Of a stretch of DNA of 38,074 nucleotides, positions 8,801 through 17,876 are shown piece after piece. Position 1 is the first letter of the stretch, and every line of letters starts with the position of its first letter. The stretch is from assembly GCA_013286805.1 (NCBI GenBank), contig JABDEY010000014.1:1-38074 (forward strand), written 5' to 3'. Origin of the DNA: Bacteroidota bacterium (GTDB lineage: Bacteria; Bacteroidota; Bacteroidia; JABDFU01). The translations under genes and the position numbers were made by a program. The notes beneath the pieces are model-generated. The model was not told the DNA's origin. It ran no database searches and saw nothing but the letters and a program-made list of their open reading frames with translations.

Positions 8801-9405
8801 AAGATATTTACATTATCACTTAGTTTACCTGCAACCTGAAGATTCAGATTGGAATTTACAGCCAGATCCTGGTTACTGCCAAAAGTCACCCCACGTGAAA
8901 TACTGCCGTTCTTGGTAAGACCATCCGTTTTGAACAGATCATTGGAAGGCTGTGCGACAGAATACTGAAAGGGGTTCAGCGCCCCGTTTTTATCGGGCCG
9001 GAGCTTATTCATGTCTTTGTGTTGTACCACTTCCTCCAGATTAAACGGGAAAACACGGTATGAAAACAATAAGGTGTCCACAGAAATACCCTGAAGTCTG
9101 ATTTTTTTACGATTCAGATAAATCAGGGCTTTGGGATTGTCCACACGAAAAAAGGAAGTATCGATTAATTGTTTTGCAGGATTTGTAATAACAACACTCA
9201 AAGGAATAAAGCTCAAGGTATCCAGACGTATCGTGTCTGATAACACACGCACCAGCTTTGAACGGATATTGCTTAGGCTTTGCGATTGGCCGGTATTCCG
9301 TGGTACAGCCTGTGCCTGTGCCTGTGCCCGACCGACAGAAAGCAATGCAACGCTAAGTAACAGGAAAAATCCTGCGTACAGTTTGAATTTTCTAACTTTT
9401 CCCAA
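5809..9405 (-). CDS. Very large outer-membrane beta-barrel protein, function unknown
   Basis: 1198 residues with an N-terminal signal peptide (LYAGFFLLLSVALLSVGRAQAQ). The N-terminal third has the pattern SRGVTFGSNQDLAVNSNLNL, then DNNIPIQAEGTTQQLQDFDK and DFEIANPASYFMRFHKKAQG, seen in a family of uncharacterised Bacteroidota surface proteins with some resemblance to SprA. A central DYNHDGIKQLNEFE looks like a calcium-binding loop. The last 700 residues alternate in a way typical of a large beta-barrel and end in an aromatic residue (VRAYF), as outer-membrane proteins do. The start is a TTG overlapping the end of the TolC-like gene by 14 bp; no ATG is usable, so it is probably translationally coupled. 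Its place as the last gene of an efflux operon suggests an accessory envelope role, which is inference. Confidence 0.75.
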   Translation of the reverse strand: MGKVRKFKLYAGFFLLLSVALLSVGRAQAQAQAVPRNTGQSQSLSNIRSKLVRVLSDTIRLDTLSFIPLSVVITNPAKQLIDTSFFRVDNPKALIYLNRKKIRLQGISVDTLLFSYRVFPFNLEEVVQHKDMNKLRPDKNGALNPFQYSVAQPSNDLFKTDGLTKNGSISRGVTFGSNQDLAVNSNLNLQVAGKLSDNVNILLAATDNNIPIQAEGTTQQLQDFDKVFIQINDKRSKLIAGDFEIANPASYFMRFHKKAQGANFTTKVPVQPGEKDSSKMGIMTITGSAGISRGMYGRNLIQGIDGNQGPYFLTGNAGEQFVVVLSGTEKVYIDGFPVVRGQDNDYTIDYNTAQITFTAKRMITKDSRITVEFQYSSNNYARSLYHIGDEYKKGNLALRFNAYSEEDNKNKPVLQQLTDSEKLVLANAGNNMSKAVYPGVDSVAWSGSLVLYQKIDTMMAICGPGPIHVIFYRYSTDSTKAKFQLKFSQVTQGNYRQVASAANGNVFQWVAPVNCVPQGNFEPVIQLIAPKSQQLVTLGADYKLNANTMVKVEGALSNNNINTFSTKDKSTDVGTAFHASVDNVQTWRAANDSTKNASKSLKLVSNVNYEYLQQNFQTIERYRSIEFERDWNRIGTAQFADQNLFGAGATLTKPNLFMLGYSINTFLEGSNYNAYKQSLVSGVTTKTFKMSFDGSLMNSASARNTSFLRHKGVATQRFKLLTFGIREQEEHNQVRNRGTDTLSVSSAGFFEWTGFISNSDTSKMKTTLSYKQRTDYGAETGGNAFKKSTYAQEAAFNIRFLKNRNNLLSITSAYRTLEILDTLISKIKPDQTLLGRIEHTLNVSHGLLTNNVFYEVGSGQEVKQEFTYVQVPDGTGVYQWVDYNHDGIKQLNEFEVATYKDQADYIKIYTPTNQMTPVFTNQFSESFNIRPAAVWSGKKGIKKIIALFSDQTSYRVDKKTTEDNLDHAYNPVYQPGSDTSMKSLTSSFRSTLFFNQLNSKYGIDFNYQDVRTITDLTDGLDSRLAILKEVKIRWNITRAFSLNLGLNDGEHYSNSQFFATRDFDVLYSGVEPKISYQPNTKFRVSLILKFVNKENVGDSAFQKSIQQNYGLELRYNVLQKGSFGAKVNFIQLTYNDDPTTPVAYEMLEALRPGLNVTWNATYQRNLAHNLTISFNYDGRKSSGSNVVNTGGAQVRAYF

Positions 9406-10759
9406 TATAAAAAGCTATGATCCGTTCTTGCAGCATAAGACCAATGACAGACTGGGTTTTATTCTCCTGCGCCTGCAGCAGGTTAAGTTGGGCATTCACG
9501 AGTTCAATAAAGGTAGCAGAACCTAAATCATAACGTCCCTTGATGATCTCAAAGGCGCCCTGAGCAGCGACAATCCCTTTATCAGAAGTCTCCACCTGCT
9601 GAACGGCAGATGTATAATCTCCAAGGGCTTGTTTGATGTCGGTTTTGATCCCGATTTGCAAATCCTCATAATCAATTCGTGCATTATCAAGAGCTATTTT
9701 ACCCAGACTAACATTCGTTCGTGTAACATTCTTGTCAAAGATATTCCAGGTTGCATTTAAGCCAGCTATTCCATAAACCTGTCCCAACTGAGTTCCGAAA
9801 GCTGTCTGTGTGGGTGGCAGGGCGGGCACATCATTCAGCGAAAGCCGGTAGTAGTAACCTCCAGTTGAATAGACTCCGTAATTAAATCCGACTTTGGGCA
9901 GGTAGCCGCTGCGGTATTTCTCCAGATTCTGTTCTGCCACATCCATAGCTAATTTCCCGGCTTCCAGATCAGCACGACGAACCAAAGCTGTATCAATCAA
10001 TGACTGTTCATTCGCATATCCGGAACTCAACTGTTCCTCACTTAGCGCAAGGTCGGCCAGTTCATAGTGTTCCGCATCAGCGATCCGGAGCTTTTTAAAC
10101 AGGTTTATTTTATCGGTCCGCAATTTATTTTCCGCATTTAATAAAATGAGTTTGTCCTGACTCGTCTGTGCCTGTTGCTGGTACAGATCAGATTTAACTT
10201 TCCGCCCAACCTCCGTAAGTTCCTTCAATTGCGCTTCTCTTTTCACGGAAGTAGTCAGGTTATCCTTTGCGTATGCAGCAATCCTGCGGTCAAGAATCAC
10301 CTGCAGATAAGCCTGGATTACATCAAAACTAATCTGCTGCAGCACACGTTGCAGGCTGAATTGTTGCCCATTTTTTTGCAGAAGGGCAGCCTTCAGTGAA
10401 GCCTTGTCCGCAAACCCGTTAAAAATATTTATGCTGCTTACCAACTGATAATTGTAGCCGCTCTTATTTCCATTCACTAACAAAGGCGTGCCAGACAAAA
10501 ACTCATCTTTCCCTGCAGTATAGTTATAACCCGCACCGGCCGTCAAATCAGGTAAAAATTGTCCGTAACTACCCATTACTTCAACGCCTGCTATTGCAAG
10601 GTTATTGTTCCCCTTTAAGACTTCCGTGGATTTTGTTACAGCCAGTTTTATACAATCGTCCAGAGTCAATACTTTCAGGGAGTCCGCCGGCGCAGCTGAA
10701 AGCAGAACCTGAAAAATAAAAGCAAAAACAACTACTAATACAACTCCCTTGTTGAACAT
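9392..10759 (-). CDS. TolC-family outer-membrane efflux channel
   Basis: 455 residues, the normal length for TolC/OprM-like channels that form the outer-membrane exit duct of tripartite pumps. It has a signal peptide (VVLVVVFAFIFQVLLSAAPA), then LTLDDCIKLAVTKSTEV, the classic start of the first outer-membrane factor repeat, and a second repeat ending in GRYDLGSATFIELVNAQLNLLQAQ. The long helical segments between them fit the periplasmic tunnel. It lies 64 bp downstream of the adaptor gene and overlaps the following large outer-membrane protein gene, so all four genes from 15141 to 5809 look co-transcribed. Confidence 0.93.
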   Translation of the reverse strand: MFNKGVVLVVVFAFIFQVLLSAAPADSLKVLTLDDCIKLAVTKSTEVLKGNNNLAIAGVEVMGSYGQFLPDLTAGAGYNYTAGKDEFLSGTPLLVNGNKSGYNYQLVSSINIFNGFADKASLKAALLQKNGQQFSLQRVLQQISFDVIQAYLQVILDRRIAAYAKDNLTTSVKREAQLKELTEVGRKVKSDLYQQQAQTSQDKLILLNAENKLRTDKINLFKKLRIADAEHYELADLALSEEQLSSGYANEQSLIDTALVRRADLEAGKLAMDVAEQNLEKYRSGYLPKVGFNYGVYSTGGYYYRLSLNDVPALPPTQTAFGTQLGQVYGIAGLNATWNIFDKNVTRTNVSLGKIALDNARIDYEDLQIGIKTDIKQALGDYTSAVQQVETSDKGIVAAQGAFEIIKGRYDLGSATFIELVNAQLNLLQAQENKTQSVIGLMLQERIIAFYIGKS

Positions 10760-10823
10760 CTCACAAAAAAATTAATTTTTCCTTACCGATCACCGTTTGC
10801 TAATAACCGATCACCAGTTACCC

Positions 10824-11912
10824 CTACTTCAAAATCCTCACCTTTTGCCCCTCCTCCACGCTCTCCCCCAGATTAAGTGCCACCTGTTCCCCTTCTTTCA
10901 ATCCGGAATTAAGAACCAATTTCTCACCCGTATTTTCCGCAATCTTTATTTCCCTGTAACGAATCCGGCTGCTGTCATCCACAACCGGAACAAAATATTT
11001 CGCACCTCTTACTACCAATGCCTCGGAGGGTAATTGTAATTTATCAGATCCCGGAATCTGCACTTTAACCGTCACATAACTACCGGGTAGCAGAATGTTC
11101 TTCTCATTGTCAATATCAATTTCCACCGTCAGCATTCGCGTTCGCTGATCGAGTTCCCCGGTGGTGCGGGTAACAGACGCTTTCAAATTAAATTCCGGGT
11201 GATCAGGCAGTGTAATCGTCACCGGATAACCCGGCTTGATATAATCAGCGTCTTTCTGTTCCACATAAATATAGGTTCTTATTTTGTTCAGCTGAGCAAT
11301 CGTCACCACTGGCTGCGAACTCGTCTGGGAATTGGAAGCATTCTGAACCAGTGAGCCCGGATCGGCAAAGCGTGCAGTAATGGTACCGCTGAATGGAGCC
11401 TTGATAGCTTTATAATCCATTTGTTCTAACAGTGATTTCAAATTGGCTTCCCCCATCTTCACATCCGTCTCCGTCTTTTCCTTATCCTCTTTGGAAATAT
11501 ACTCCTTACCGAGCAGGGCCTGATCCCTTGTCAGAATTATTTTTTTATTTTCCAGATCAGCCTTTCCTGCATTATAAGCCTGATCTATCTCGGGGCTTAT
11601 AAGTGTCGCCAGCAATTGACCTTCAATAACTCTATCCCCTTTATCCACCAGCATCTTGTCAATGTAACCACTGATTTTAGCATACAGGGTAACATTCAGG
11701 TAGGGAGAAGTTTCTCCAACATACGTCAACTCCCTTGCGCCGGCACCCGCAGCCGCTTTCACCACTTTCACCACGGGCCCTGCATTTGCCTTAGCCAGCC
11801 GCTGTTTCGCTTCCGACTCAACGCTGTTGGAACGCTGCATAAACAAAAATGCAATTCCTGTACCCACCACCAGAATCAACAAAACACTTCCAATAACCAA
11901 TCTATTTTTCAT
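10824..11912 (-). CDS. RND efflux periplasmic adaptor (membrane fusion protein)
   Basis: About 362 residues from the ATG at 11912; the ORF track extends 28 residues further upstream into the pump gene, but MKNRLVIGSVLLILVVG gives a normal N-terminal anchor. The half-lipoyl segments (AKISGYIDKMLVDKGDRV and YKAIKAPFSGTITARFADPG) flank a helical hairpin (ENKKIILTRDQALLGKEY), followed by the beta-barrel and membrane-proximal domains (PSEALVVRGAKYFVPVV). These adaptors bridge the inner-membrane pump and the TolC channel. The start overlaps the pump stop by 11 bp, which indicates coupled translation. Confidence 0.93.
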   Translation of the reverse strand: MKNRLVIGSVLLILVVGTGIAFLFMQRSNSVESEAKQRLAKANAGPVVKVVKAAAGAGARELTYVGETSPYLNVTLYAKISGYIDKMLVDKGDRVIEGQLLATLISPEIDQAYNAGKADLENKKIILTRDQALLGKEYISKEDKEKTETDVKMGEANLKSLLEQMDYKAIKAPFSGTITARFADPGSLVQNASNSQTSSQPVVTIAQLNKIRTYIYVEQKDADYIKPGYPVTITLPDHPEFNLKASVTRTTGELDQRTRMLTVEIDIDNEKNILLPGSYVTVKVQIPGSDKLQLPSEALVVRGAKYFVPVVDDSSRIRYREIKIAENTGEKLVLNSGLKEGEQVALNLGESVEEGQKVRILK

Positions 11913-14900
11913 TTGCTTCTTTTTCAAATTGTTCATCCAATGCCTGTGCGGTTGGCATTGCTTTGCGCAAAACAGCATAAACCAATGGCACCACAAATAA
12001 GGTTACAACAGTTGCCAATAGCAGGCCGCCAATTACCGCCCTTCCCAAAGGGGCGTTTTGTTCGCCCCCTTCACCGGCACCAATAGCCATGGGAATCATT
12101 CCCAAAATCATTGCGATGGCAGTCATCAGCACAGGACGCAACCTGGTTTTTCCTGCTTTCAAAGCTGCATCAAAGGCATTCAGGTTTTCATCCACGCGCA
12201 AATCATTTGCAAAATTAACCATCAGGATAGAATTTGACACGGCAATACCAACTGCCACAATTGTGCCCATGAGCGACACCACATTAATCGTAGTGCCGCT
12301 AAGTGTCAGCATCCACAATACCCCAACAAGCGCGCCTGGTACGGCAATCATAATAATAAAAGGGTCGAGCCAGGATTGGAACAGCACCACCATAAGCAGA
12401 TAGACAAGTGCCATAGCCAGAATAATCCCAAGACCCAACGTAGAAAACGAAGAGGTCATCACTTCGTTTTGTCCCCTCAGCCGGATACGCATACCCTTTG
12501 GCAATTCCCCCAACTCATTTATTTTTTTCTGAATCTCACCCGCAACCGAACCCAGGTCCCTCCCCTCCACATTCGCATTCACATCCATAATCCGCTGAAC
12601 AGTATAATGGTTTATTACATTAAATTGACTTTGGGAACTGATGGTGGCAATATTACCCAGCGATTGTGACTGGGAAGCAGGTATATCTGTTGGCATCGAA
12701 GCCGTTGTTCTAAGTAAAGCACCTGCACCTGAAGTAATGGAGGTAGACAGAATTTTCTGAACGGAATTTAATTTCTCCATCGGAGTTTTCACCGCAACTA
12801 CATAATTTACACTGTTGACCGGGTTCAGGTAATAGTTGGCCCCCACCAACGCACTGGAAGATAAGGAAATCAGCATATCATTGGCCACATCCCGTTGGGA
12901 AAGGTTCAGGCGGGCCGCCAGCACCCTGTCCACATTCAGTTTAAATTCAGGAAAGTCCAAAACCTGTTTGATATTAACATCCTCCGTCCCGGGAATTTTT
13001 TTTAGCTCATCGCGAAGGCGCTTGGCATAGATATAGGATTTGTAATAATCGGAACATTCAATCTGGACATCAATCGGAGAGGAAAGCCCGAAGTTCAATA
13101 CCTGGGAAACAATATCGGCGCTTTGAAAATAAATGCCACATCCCGGAAAATTATTCTCCAGATCTTCCCTGATTTTTTTCATGTATCCGGTGGTAGGTGC
13201 ATGCCCAGGGTTGAGAGAAATAAGAATTTCCCCATCCATCCCGCTGGCATTATCCGTACCTACAAAACCAAGATTAAAAAAAGAAGGTACACCAATCATG
13301 TCGTTGACTGTTTGCAATTCCGCAGCGGGTATAATTTTCTGAATTCGTTTTTCCGCAGCATCAACAAGCTTTTCTGTTTCTTCAATGCGTGTACCCGAAG
13401 GCGACCTGAAATGCAGTTTCATCAAACCGCTGTCAGTAGCAGGAAAGAAATCGGTGCCAACAATTTTTAACAAAAACAAAGAACCTCCCAAAACAATCGC
13501 TGCCACCGGCAGAATAATTTTTTTATTCAACAGAAAGCTCCGAAGTATTTTACCGTATCCTTCCCGGAATTTATCAAAACCTTTGTCTCTGGCAATGTTG
13601 AACTTTTCACCTAAGCGTTTCGAAATACTCCTTCCCGAATACTTTTCACCGGAATGTAAATGCTCATTTTCCATCAGGATACGTGCCAGAATAATCACCA
13701 GCGTCCTCGAAAGAATATAAGATGTAATCATCGCAATAACCACCGCCCATGCCATAGGGGTGAACAGATACCTGGAAGGCCCGGTCAGCAACACCACCGG
13801 AAAAAAGACAATGCAAATTGACAGCGTTGCTGCAAGGGCCGGAACTGCAATCTGCTGTGCACTTGTTAGAATAGCAACCGTAAGAGGCTTGCCAAGAAGC
13901 CGGTTCCGGTGAATATTTTCCACTTCCACAGTCGCATCATCTACCAGCATACCAATGGCCAGGGAAAGTCCGCCCAATGTCATGATATTCAGCGAGCCTC
14001 CAATGAGTTTCAAACCAATTATCGCCACCAAAATACACAGAGGTATGGAAGTACAAACAATAATAACACTGCGCCAGCTTCCGAGAAAAAACAGAATCAT
14101 CAGGGACACAAGAATCGAAGCCGCAATCGCCTCATGCAATACATTATTAATGGAACTGCGTACAAATATACTTTGGTCAAAATCGATTTTCAGATCCAGC
14201 CCTTCGGGGGCAGTTTCTTTGATAATGGGAATCATGCTTTTTGCCGCTTCTACCACCGCAAGCGTAGATGCCCCGGCCTTCTTGAGTACGACCAGATAAG
14301 CAGCACGTCCTCCGTTCACCCGCACAATATTCGTCTGATCCGCATAGGCATCCGCCACTCTCGCCACATCCCCAATAACAACCGGTTCTCCGTTAATCAC
14401 TTTAATTGGAATATCCTTAAAATCCTTCACCTGATCCGGGCTGGAGTTCAGACCAATATTATATTCCCTTTTACCAATCCGTGCCGTACCCGCCGGGACG
14501 ATTACATTCGATGCCTGAATGGCACTCAGCACATCAGAAGGAGAAACACCTTTTGCCCGCATGGCATCCGGATTCAGGTCAATATTGATTTGACGGCCTT
14601 TACCTCCGTATGGAGCAGGTGTTGACAAACCAGGCACCGTGAATAAACGGAGCCGGATAAAGTTCAGTGCATAGTCGAACAATTGAGACTCCGGTAAGGT
14701 TTTGCTGCTGATCGTAAGTTGGGAGACAGGAACATTGGAAGCGTTAAACTGTATAATTGCCGGAGGCTGCATACCCGGAGGCATGCTGCGCAACGAAGTA
14801 CTTGCGACAGCCGTCATTTGGGCAATAGCGGCACCAATGTCAGCACCTTCCTGAAAATAAACCTTCAGCACACCTATGCCCGGAATAGATTGGGACTCAA

Positions 14901-15141
14901 TGCGGTCAATCCCGTTCACAGTAGTTGACATCCCCCGTTCACTCAGGAATACCACACGACGCTCCATCTCTTCAGCGGAAAGACCCGGGTAATTCCACAC
15001 CACCGCCACAACAGGAATATCAATGGCCGGGAAAATATCTATCAGCATTGATTTGATAGAAATAACCCCCATAATAATGATAAGGAAGGCCATTACGCCA
15101 ATCGTATAAGGCCTGCGTAAGGCTAAACGGACTATCCACAT
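11902..15141 (-). CDS. RND-family efflux pump, inner-membrane transporter (AcrB/HAE1-like)
   Basis: 1079 residues, full length for a hydrophobe/amphiphile efflux pump driven by proton flow. It begins with the typical first helix (LRRPYTIGVMAFLIIIMG), continues with VVWNYPGLSAEEMERRV and the porter domain, and has the TM4 proton-relay pair in SLAIGMLVDDATVEVENIHR. The second half repeats the plan, with GALVGVLWMLTLSG and RLRPVLMTAIAMILGMIPMA near the C-terminus. The DxxxE-type cation site of heavy-metal RND pumps is not seen, so drugs, bile-like compounds or lipids are more likely substrates, though the actual one cannot be read from sequence. First gene of the four-gene operon, divergent from the T9SS protein at 15248. 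Confidence 0.95.
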   Translation of the reverse strand: MWIVRLALRRPYTIGVMAFLIIIMGVISIKSMLIDIFPAIDIPVVAVVWNYPGLSAEEMERRVVFLSERGMSTTVNGIDRIESQSIPGIGVLKVYFQEGADIGAAIAQMTAVASTSLRSMPPGMQPPAIIQFNASNVPVSQLTISSKTLPESQLFDYALNFIRLRLFTVPGLSTPAPYGGKGRQINIDLNPDAMRAKGVSPSDVLSAIQASNVIVPAGTARIGKREYNIGLNSSPDQVKDFKDIPIKVINGEPVVIGDVARVADAYADQTNIVRVNGGRAAYLVVLKKAGASTLAVVEAAKSMIPIIKETAPEGLDLKIDFDQSIFVRSSINNVLHEAIAASILVSLMILFFLGSWRSVIIVCTSIPLCILVAIIGLKLIGGSLNIMTLGGLSLAIGMLVDDATVEVENIHRNRLLGKPLTVAILTSAQQIAVPALAATLSICIVFFPVVLLTGPSRYLFTPMAWAVVIAMITSYILSRTLVIILARILMENEHLHSGEKYSGRSISKRLGEKFNIARDKGFDKFREGYGKILRSFLLNKKIILPVAAIVLGGSLFLLKIVGTDFFPATDSGLMKLHFRSPSGTRIEETEKLVDAAEKRIQKIIPAAELQTVNDMIGVPSFFNLGFVGTDNASGMDGEILISLNPGHAPTTGYMKKIREDLENNFPGCGIYFQSADIVSQVLNFGLSSPIDVQIECSDYYKSYIYAKRLRDELKKIPGTEDVNIKQVLDFPEFKLNVDRVLAARLNLSQRDVANDMLISLSSSALVGANYYLNPVNSVNYVVAVKTPMEKLNSVQKILSTSITSGAGALLRTTASMPTDIPASQSQSLGNIATISSQSQFNVINHYTVQRIMDVNANVEGRDLGSVAGEIQKKINELGELPKGMRIRLRGQNEVMTSSFSTLGLGIILAMALVYLLMVVLFQSWLDPFIIMIAVPGALVGVLWMLTLSGTTINVVSLMGTIVAVGIAVSNSILMVNFANDLRVDENLNAFDAALKAGKTRLRPVLMTAIAMILGMIPMAIGAGEGGEQNAPLGRAVIGGLLLATVVTLFVVPLVYAVLRKAMPTAQALDEQFEKEANEK

Positions 15142-15183
15142 AAATGAATACGCTTAATAACTTGCAGGGTAAATTTAATCAAA

Positions 15184-15225
15184 TTGTTTCTGACCCTGAA
15201 ATAGTCTATTTTTAAACTATTTCAG
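15184..15225 (+). promoter_or_regulatory. Possible promoter with an overlapping inverted repeat (operator-like)
   Basis: TTG at 15184-15186, 20 bases, then TATTTTTA at 15207-15214 (one mismatch to TAnnTTTG) forms a plausible promoter for the T9SS gene at 15248. The -7 box lies inside the loop of a perfect 9-bp inverted repeat, CTGAAATAG (15196-15204) and CTATTTCAG (15217-15225). This sits in the 106-bp divergent gap shared with the RND operon, so a bound regulator could act on both sides. Confidence 0.4.
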
Positions 15226-15247
15226 TAAACAATAAAACACATTCTAC

Positions 15248-17761
15248 ATGAAACATGTTGTTTTTCTGCCCTTCCTGCTTTTCGCAGGCTTATTTTCTTC
15301 TTACGCCCAATGGACAATCAGCAATCCTGGGCAAACGGATGTGTTCATAAAAAATTCAGGGCAGTATGATTATTTGCTTGGGCACTCCTCTGAACCCATT
15401 TCTTATGTATTAAACAGCAATGACAAACATGTTTTTTTCACCGAACATGGTTATACCATCCGCTTGTATAAAAAAATCAGAAAGGAGAATGCAGGAAAAG
15501 AAAAAAAGGAGGAAGAGAATAAAACAGAATCCCTATATATCAGCATGAACTGGGAAGGAAGCAATGCTCATCCTCAGTTGCTGGCAGAAATGGAAACGCC
15601 GGGCTATCATAGCTATGCAGATGAGGGCTTTAGAAACTTAAAATCCAAAGGATACAAAAAACTTACCTATAAAGAATTATACCCCGGTATTGACATGGAG
15701 TTCAAAATTGACGAAGAAGGCGGCATTAGGTACTGTTTGATTGCACAACCGGCAGCCGACCTCAGCAAAATTAAAATGCATTATGGAGGCGACCTTGAAA
15801 AAATCGAAACAGATGCGGAGGGAAATATCAGTATTAAAACAGAAGCAGGTTATATCAAAGTCCAGACTCCTATAGGCGACACGAGACTAAAATTAAACAC
15901 AGGCACACAGATACTTTCTGCAGCCTGGCCGGTAACTCCTAACCTGGGCGGTGGAAAAGGCCCTTATGATGTAGCTTTTGACCAAAATGGAAATGTGTAC
16001 ATTGATTATACGGATGGCGTCAAGGGTTATAATTACATCAGCAAATATTCTCCTGCAGGGTTATTCCAGTGGACAATTGATTTATCACCTGCTGGGCCTG
16101 CTTCCAATGGCAGTAAATGCTATGCCGACTTTTGCGTTATTCCATCCGGAAGTATATTTATTGCAACTGGCTTTGATACCTCCCTGACAATCGGTGGAAT
16201 GGTAAGTAAAATAAGCACTGCAGGTAGTTTGGTGACTACTGCTACCTGGCCAATCGCTTTGAATAAGGAAGGCTGGGTAATAAATTACAATAAATGTTCA
16301 AATGTATTATTGATTGGAGGAGGAGGAACAACAAATTACGTAAGTATGAGGATGGGTATTGACACCTCATTGGCAGGCACAATTACCGGGACTAATTTCA
16401 ATGCTGCCACCGGGCCTTTAGATTGTGCTGATCAGTTGGGCAACCCTGGGCCATGTTACGGCAACGACATGGCCAGAATGCTGATAGATGATAATGGAGA
16501 TATGTATTCATATTTCGCCTCAAATCCCACAATGACCAGCAGCAACCAGATAACCAAATCTGCTTCCCCATATAATACAGCTGTTTATCATACTACACGC
16601 GCAGGTTGCTCTTTTTATGAACTTACCAGTATTCCCGATTATGTTAACGGATCAGAAGTCGGTGTTTGCACCCGCTTGAACGTAATGGATATGAATGCAG
16701 GTTATTTGTATTTTTTTGACGGGAAGAACCTCGAGGCATACACTAAAAGCAATGGAACCCTGATCGCTTCTATTATCGTCTCGGCAGCTTATACCTGCGG
16801 AGGGTACAATGATTTTTTTAATACTGGTAACATTAATCCGGTTTATAAGAATGAAGGAATTGCGGTTGATGCATGCAACAATATATATGTCGGAGGACAA
16901 AGCAAGATACATGAATTCAACTTCAATGGTACCTCCTTTACTGTGCTTACAACAATTCCGGTCCCGGCTAATGTATATGACCTGATGCTCGATAAAACAA
17001 ATCATCTATTATATGCAGTGGGCAATAACTTTGTAAGCTCCATCGTTGTCAGCCCTTGCAGCAGTATTTCACTTAGTTCCTCTTCCACCTGCGGAGTTAT
17101 GGTAACGGGGCCGGTAAGTGTCACCGTCATTGGAGGCACGCCTCCCTATACCTATTCCTGGAGCAATGGCGCAAGCACTAATCCAATGACAGCAGTGCCC
17201 GGCACCTATTCTGTAACTGTTTCAGATGCCTCCTGCATTCAAAGCATCCAAACGGCAGTAATCCTCGTTCCAGCTGCGGTTACTGCAGCAACGAGCAGTA
17301 TTGGCACAACCTGCGACAATTCTAATGGTCAGGCCAGCGTTACTGCAGGGGGTGGTACTGGCGCCTATACCTATTCATGGTCTGGCGGAGCATCCTCCCA
17401 GACAATTAGCGGGTTGGGAGCAGGTATTTATACAGTTACTGTCTTTGATGCTGATAATTGCACAGCAACTTCAATAGCCACTGTCAGCTGTCCTACCAGC
17501 GAGAATGAGTTTCTCAGCAGTATCCGCTTCGTTCTGTTCCCAAATCCAGCCAACAGCATAATAACCATTCAAACCACATTGAAAGACCCCTATTCCATCC
17601 AGCTGATAAATCTCCTGGGTGAAATTGTCACTACTCATGATAATATTCATTCTCCAAGTTTCAATCTTGATGTTGCCACCCTGGCAAAATCCGTATACAT
17701 TGTGCAGGTGAGAAATTTGAATACTAATTTGATCGGGCGGCAACGGGTAGTTCTGGAATAA
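15248..17761 (+). CDS. T9SS-secreted protein with SprB-like repeats
   Basis: 837 residues with a signal peptide (VVFLPFLLFAGLFSSYAQ). The N-terminal 220 residues (VFIKNSGQYDYLLGH, YKELYPGIDMEFKIDE) resemble the domain found before SBBP-type beta-propeller repeats, and the middle has propeller-like units such as GPYDVAFDQNGNVYIDY. Two SprB-type repeats follow at about residues 620-660 (GGTPPYTYSWSNGAST, GTYSVTVSDASC) and 695-737 (GAYTYSWSGGASSQTI). The last 80 residues are a type A sorting domain (FPNPANSIITIQT, QLINLLGEIV, KSVYIVQV). It should be exported through the T9SS and attached to or released from the cell surface; adhesion is a reasonable inference. Confidence 0.88.
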   Translation: MKHVVFLPFLLFAGLFSSYAQWTISNPGQTDVFIKNSGQYDYLLGHSSEPISYVLNSNDKHVFFTEHGYTIRLYKKIRKENAGKEKKEEENKTESLYISMNWEGSNAHPQLLAEMETPGYHSYADEGFRNLKSKGYKKLTYKELYPGIDMEFKIDEEGGIRYCLIAQPAADLSKIKMHYGGDLEKIETDAEGNISIKTEAGYIKVQTPIGDTRLKLNTGTQILSAAWPVTPNLGGGKGPYDVAFDQNGNVYIDYTDGVKGYNYISKYSPAGLFQWTIDLSPAGPASNGSKCYADFCVIPSGSIFIATGFDTSLTIGGMVSKISTAGSLVTTATWPIALNKEGWVINYNKCSNVLLIGGGGTTNYVSMRMGIDTSLAGTITGTNFNAATGPLDCADQLGNPGPCYGNDMARMLIDDNGDMYSYFASNPTMTSSNQITKSASPYNTAVYHTTRAGCSFYELTSIPDYVNGSEVGVCTRLNVMDMNAGYLYFFDGKNLEAYTKSNGTLIASIIVSAAYTCGGYNDFFNTGNINPVYKNEGIAVDACNNIYVGGQSKIHEFNFNGTSFTVLTTIPVPANVYDLMLDKTNHLLYAVGNNFVSSIVVSPCSSISLSSSSTCGVMVTGPVSVTVIGGTPPYTYSWSNGASTNPMTAVPGTYSVTVSDASCIQSIQTAVILVPAAVTAATSSIGTTCDNSNGQASVTAGGGTGAYTYSWSGGASSQTISGLGAGIYTVTVFDADNCTATSIATVSCPTSENEFLSSIRFVLFPNPANSIITIQTTLKDPYSIQLINLLGEIVTTHDNIHSPSFNLDVATLAKSVYIVQVRNLNTNLIGRQRVVLE

Positions 17762-17876
17762 GGATGATAAAGATTTTTCCAAAATAAAAACACCAATTTT
17801 AATAATTTTTCATTTTTACCAGAAATTAACAAGGTTTGGCAAGGGAATTGAGTATATTTAGTAAATACACCGAATT

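Noticed and set aside
13909-14625. 238-aa plus-strand ORF opposite the RND pump
   Set aside because: Shadow of the clear RND coding frame; basic, low-complexity composition and no recognisable domain.
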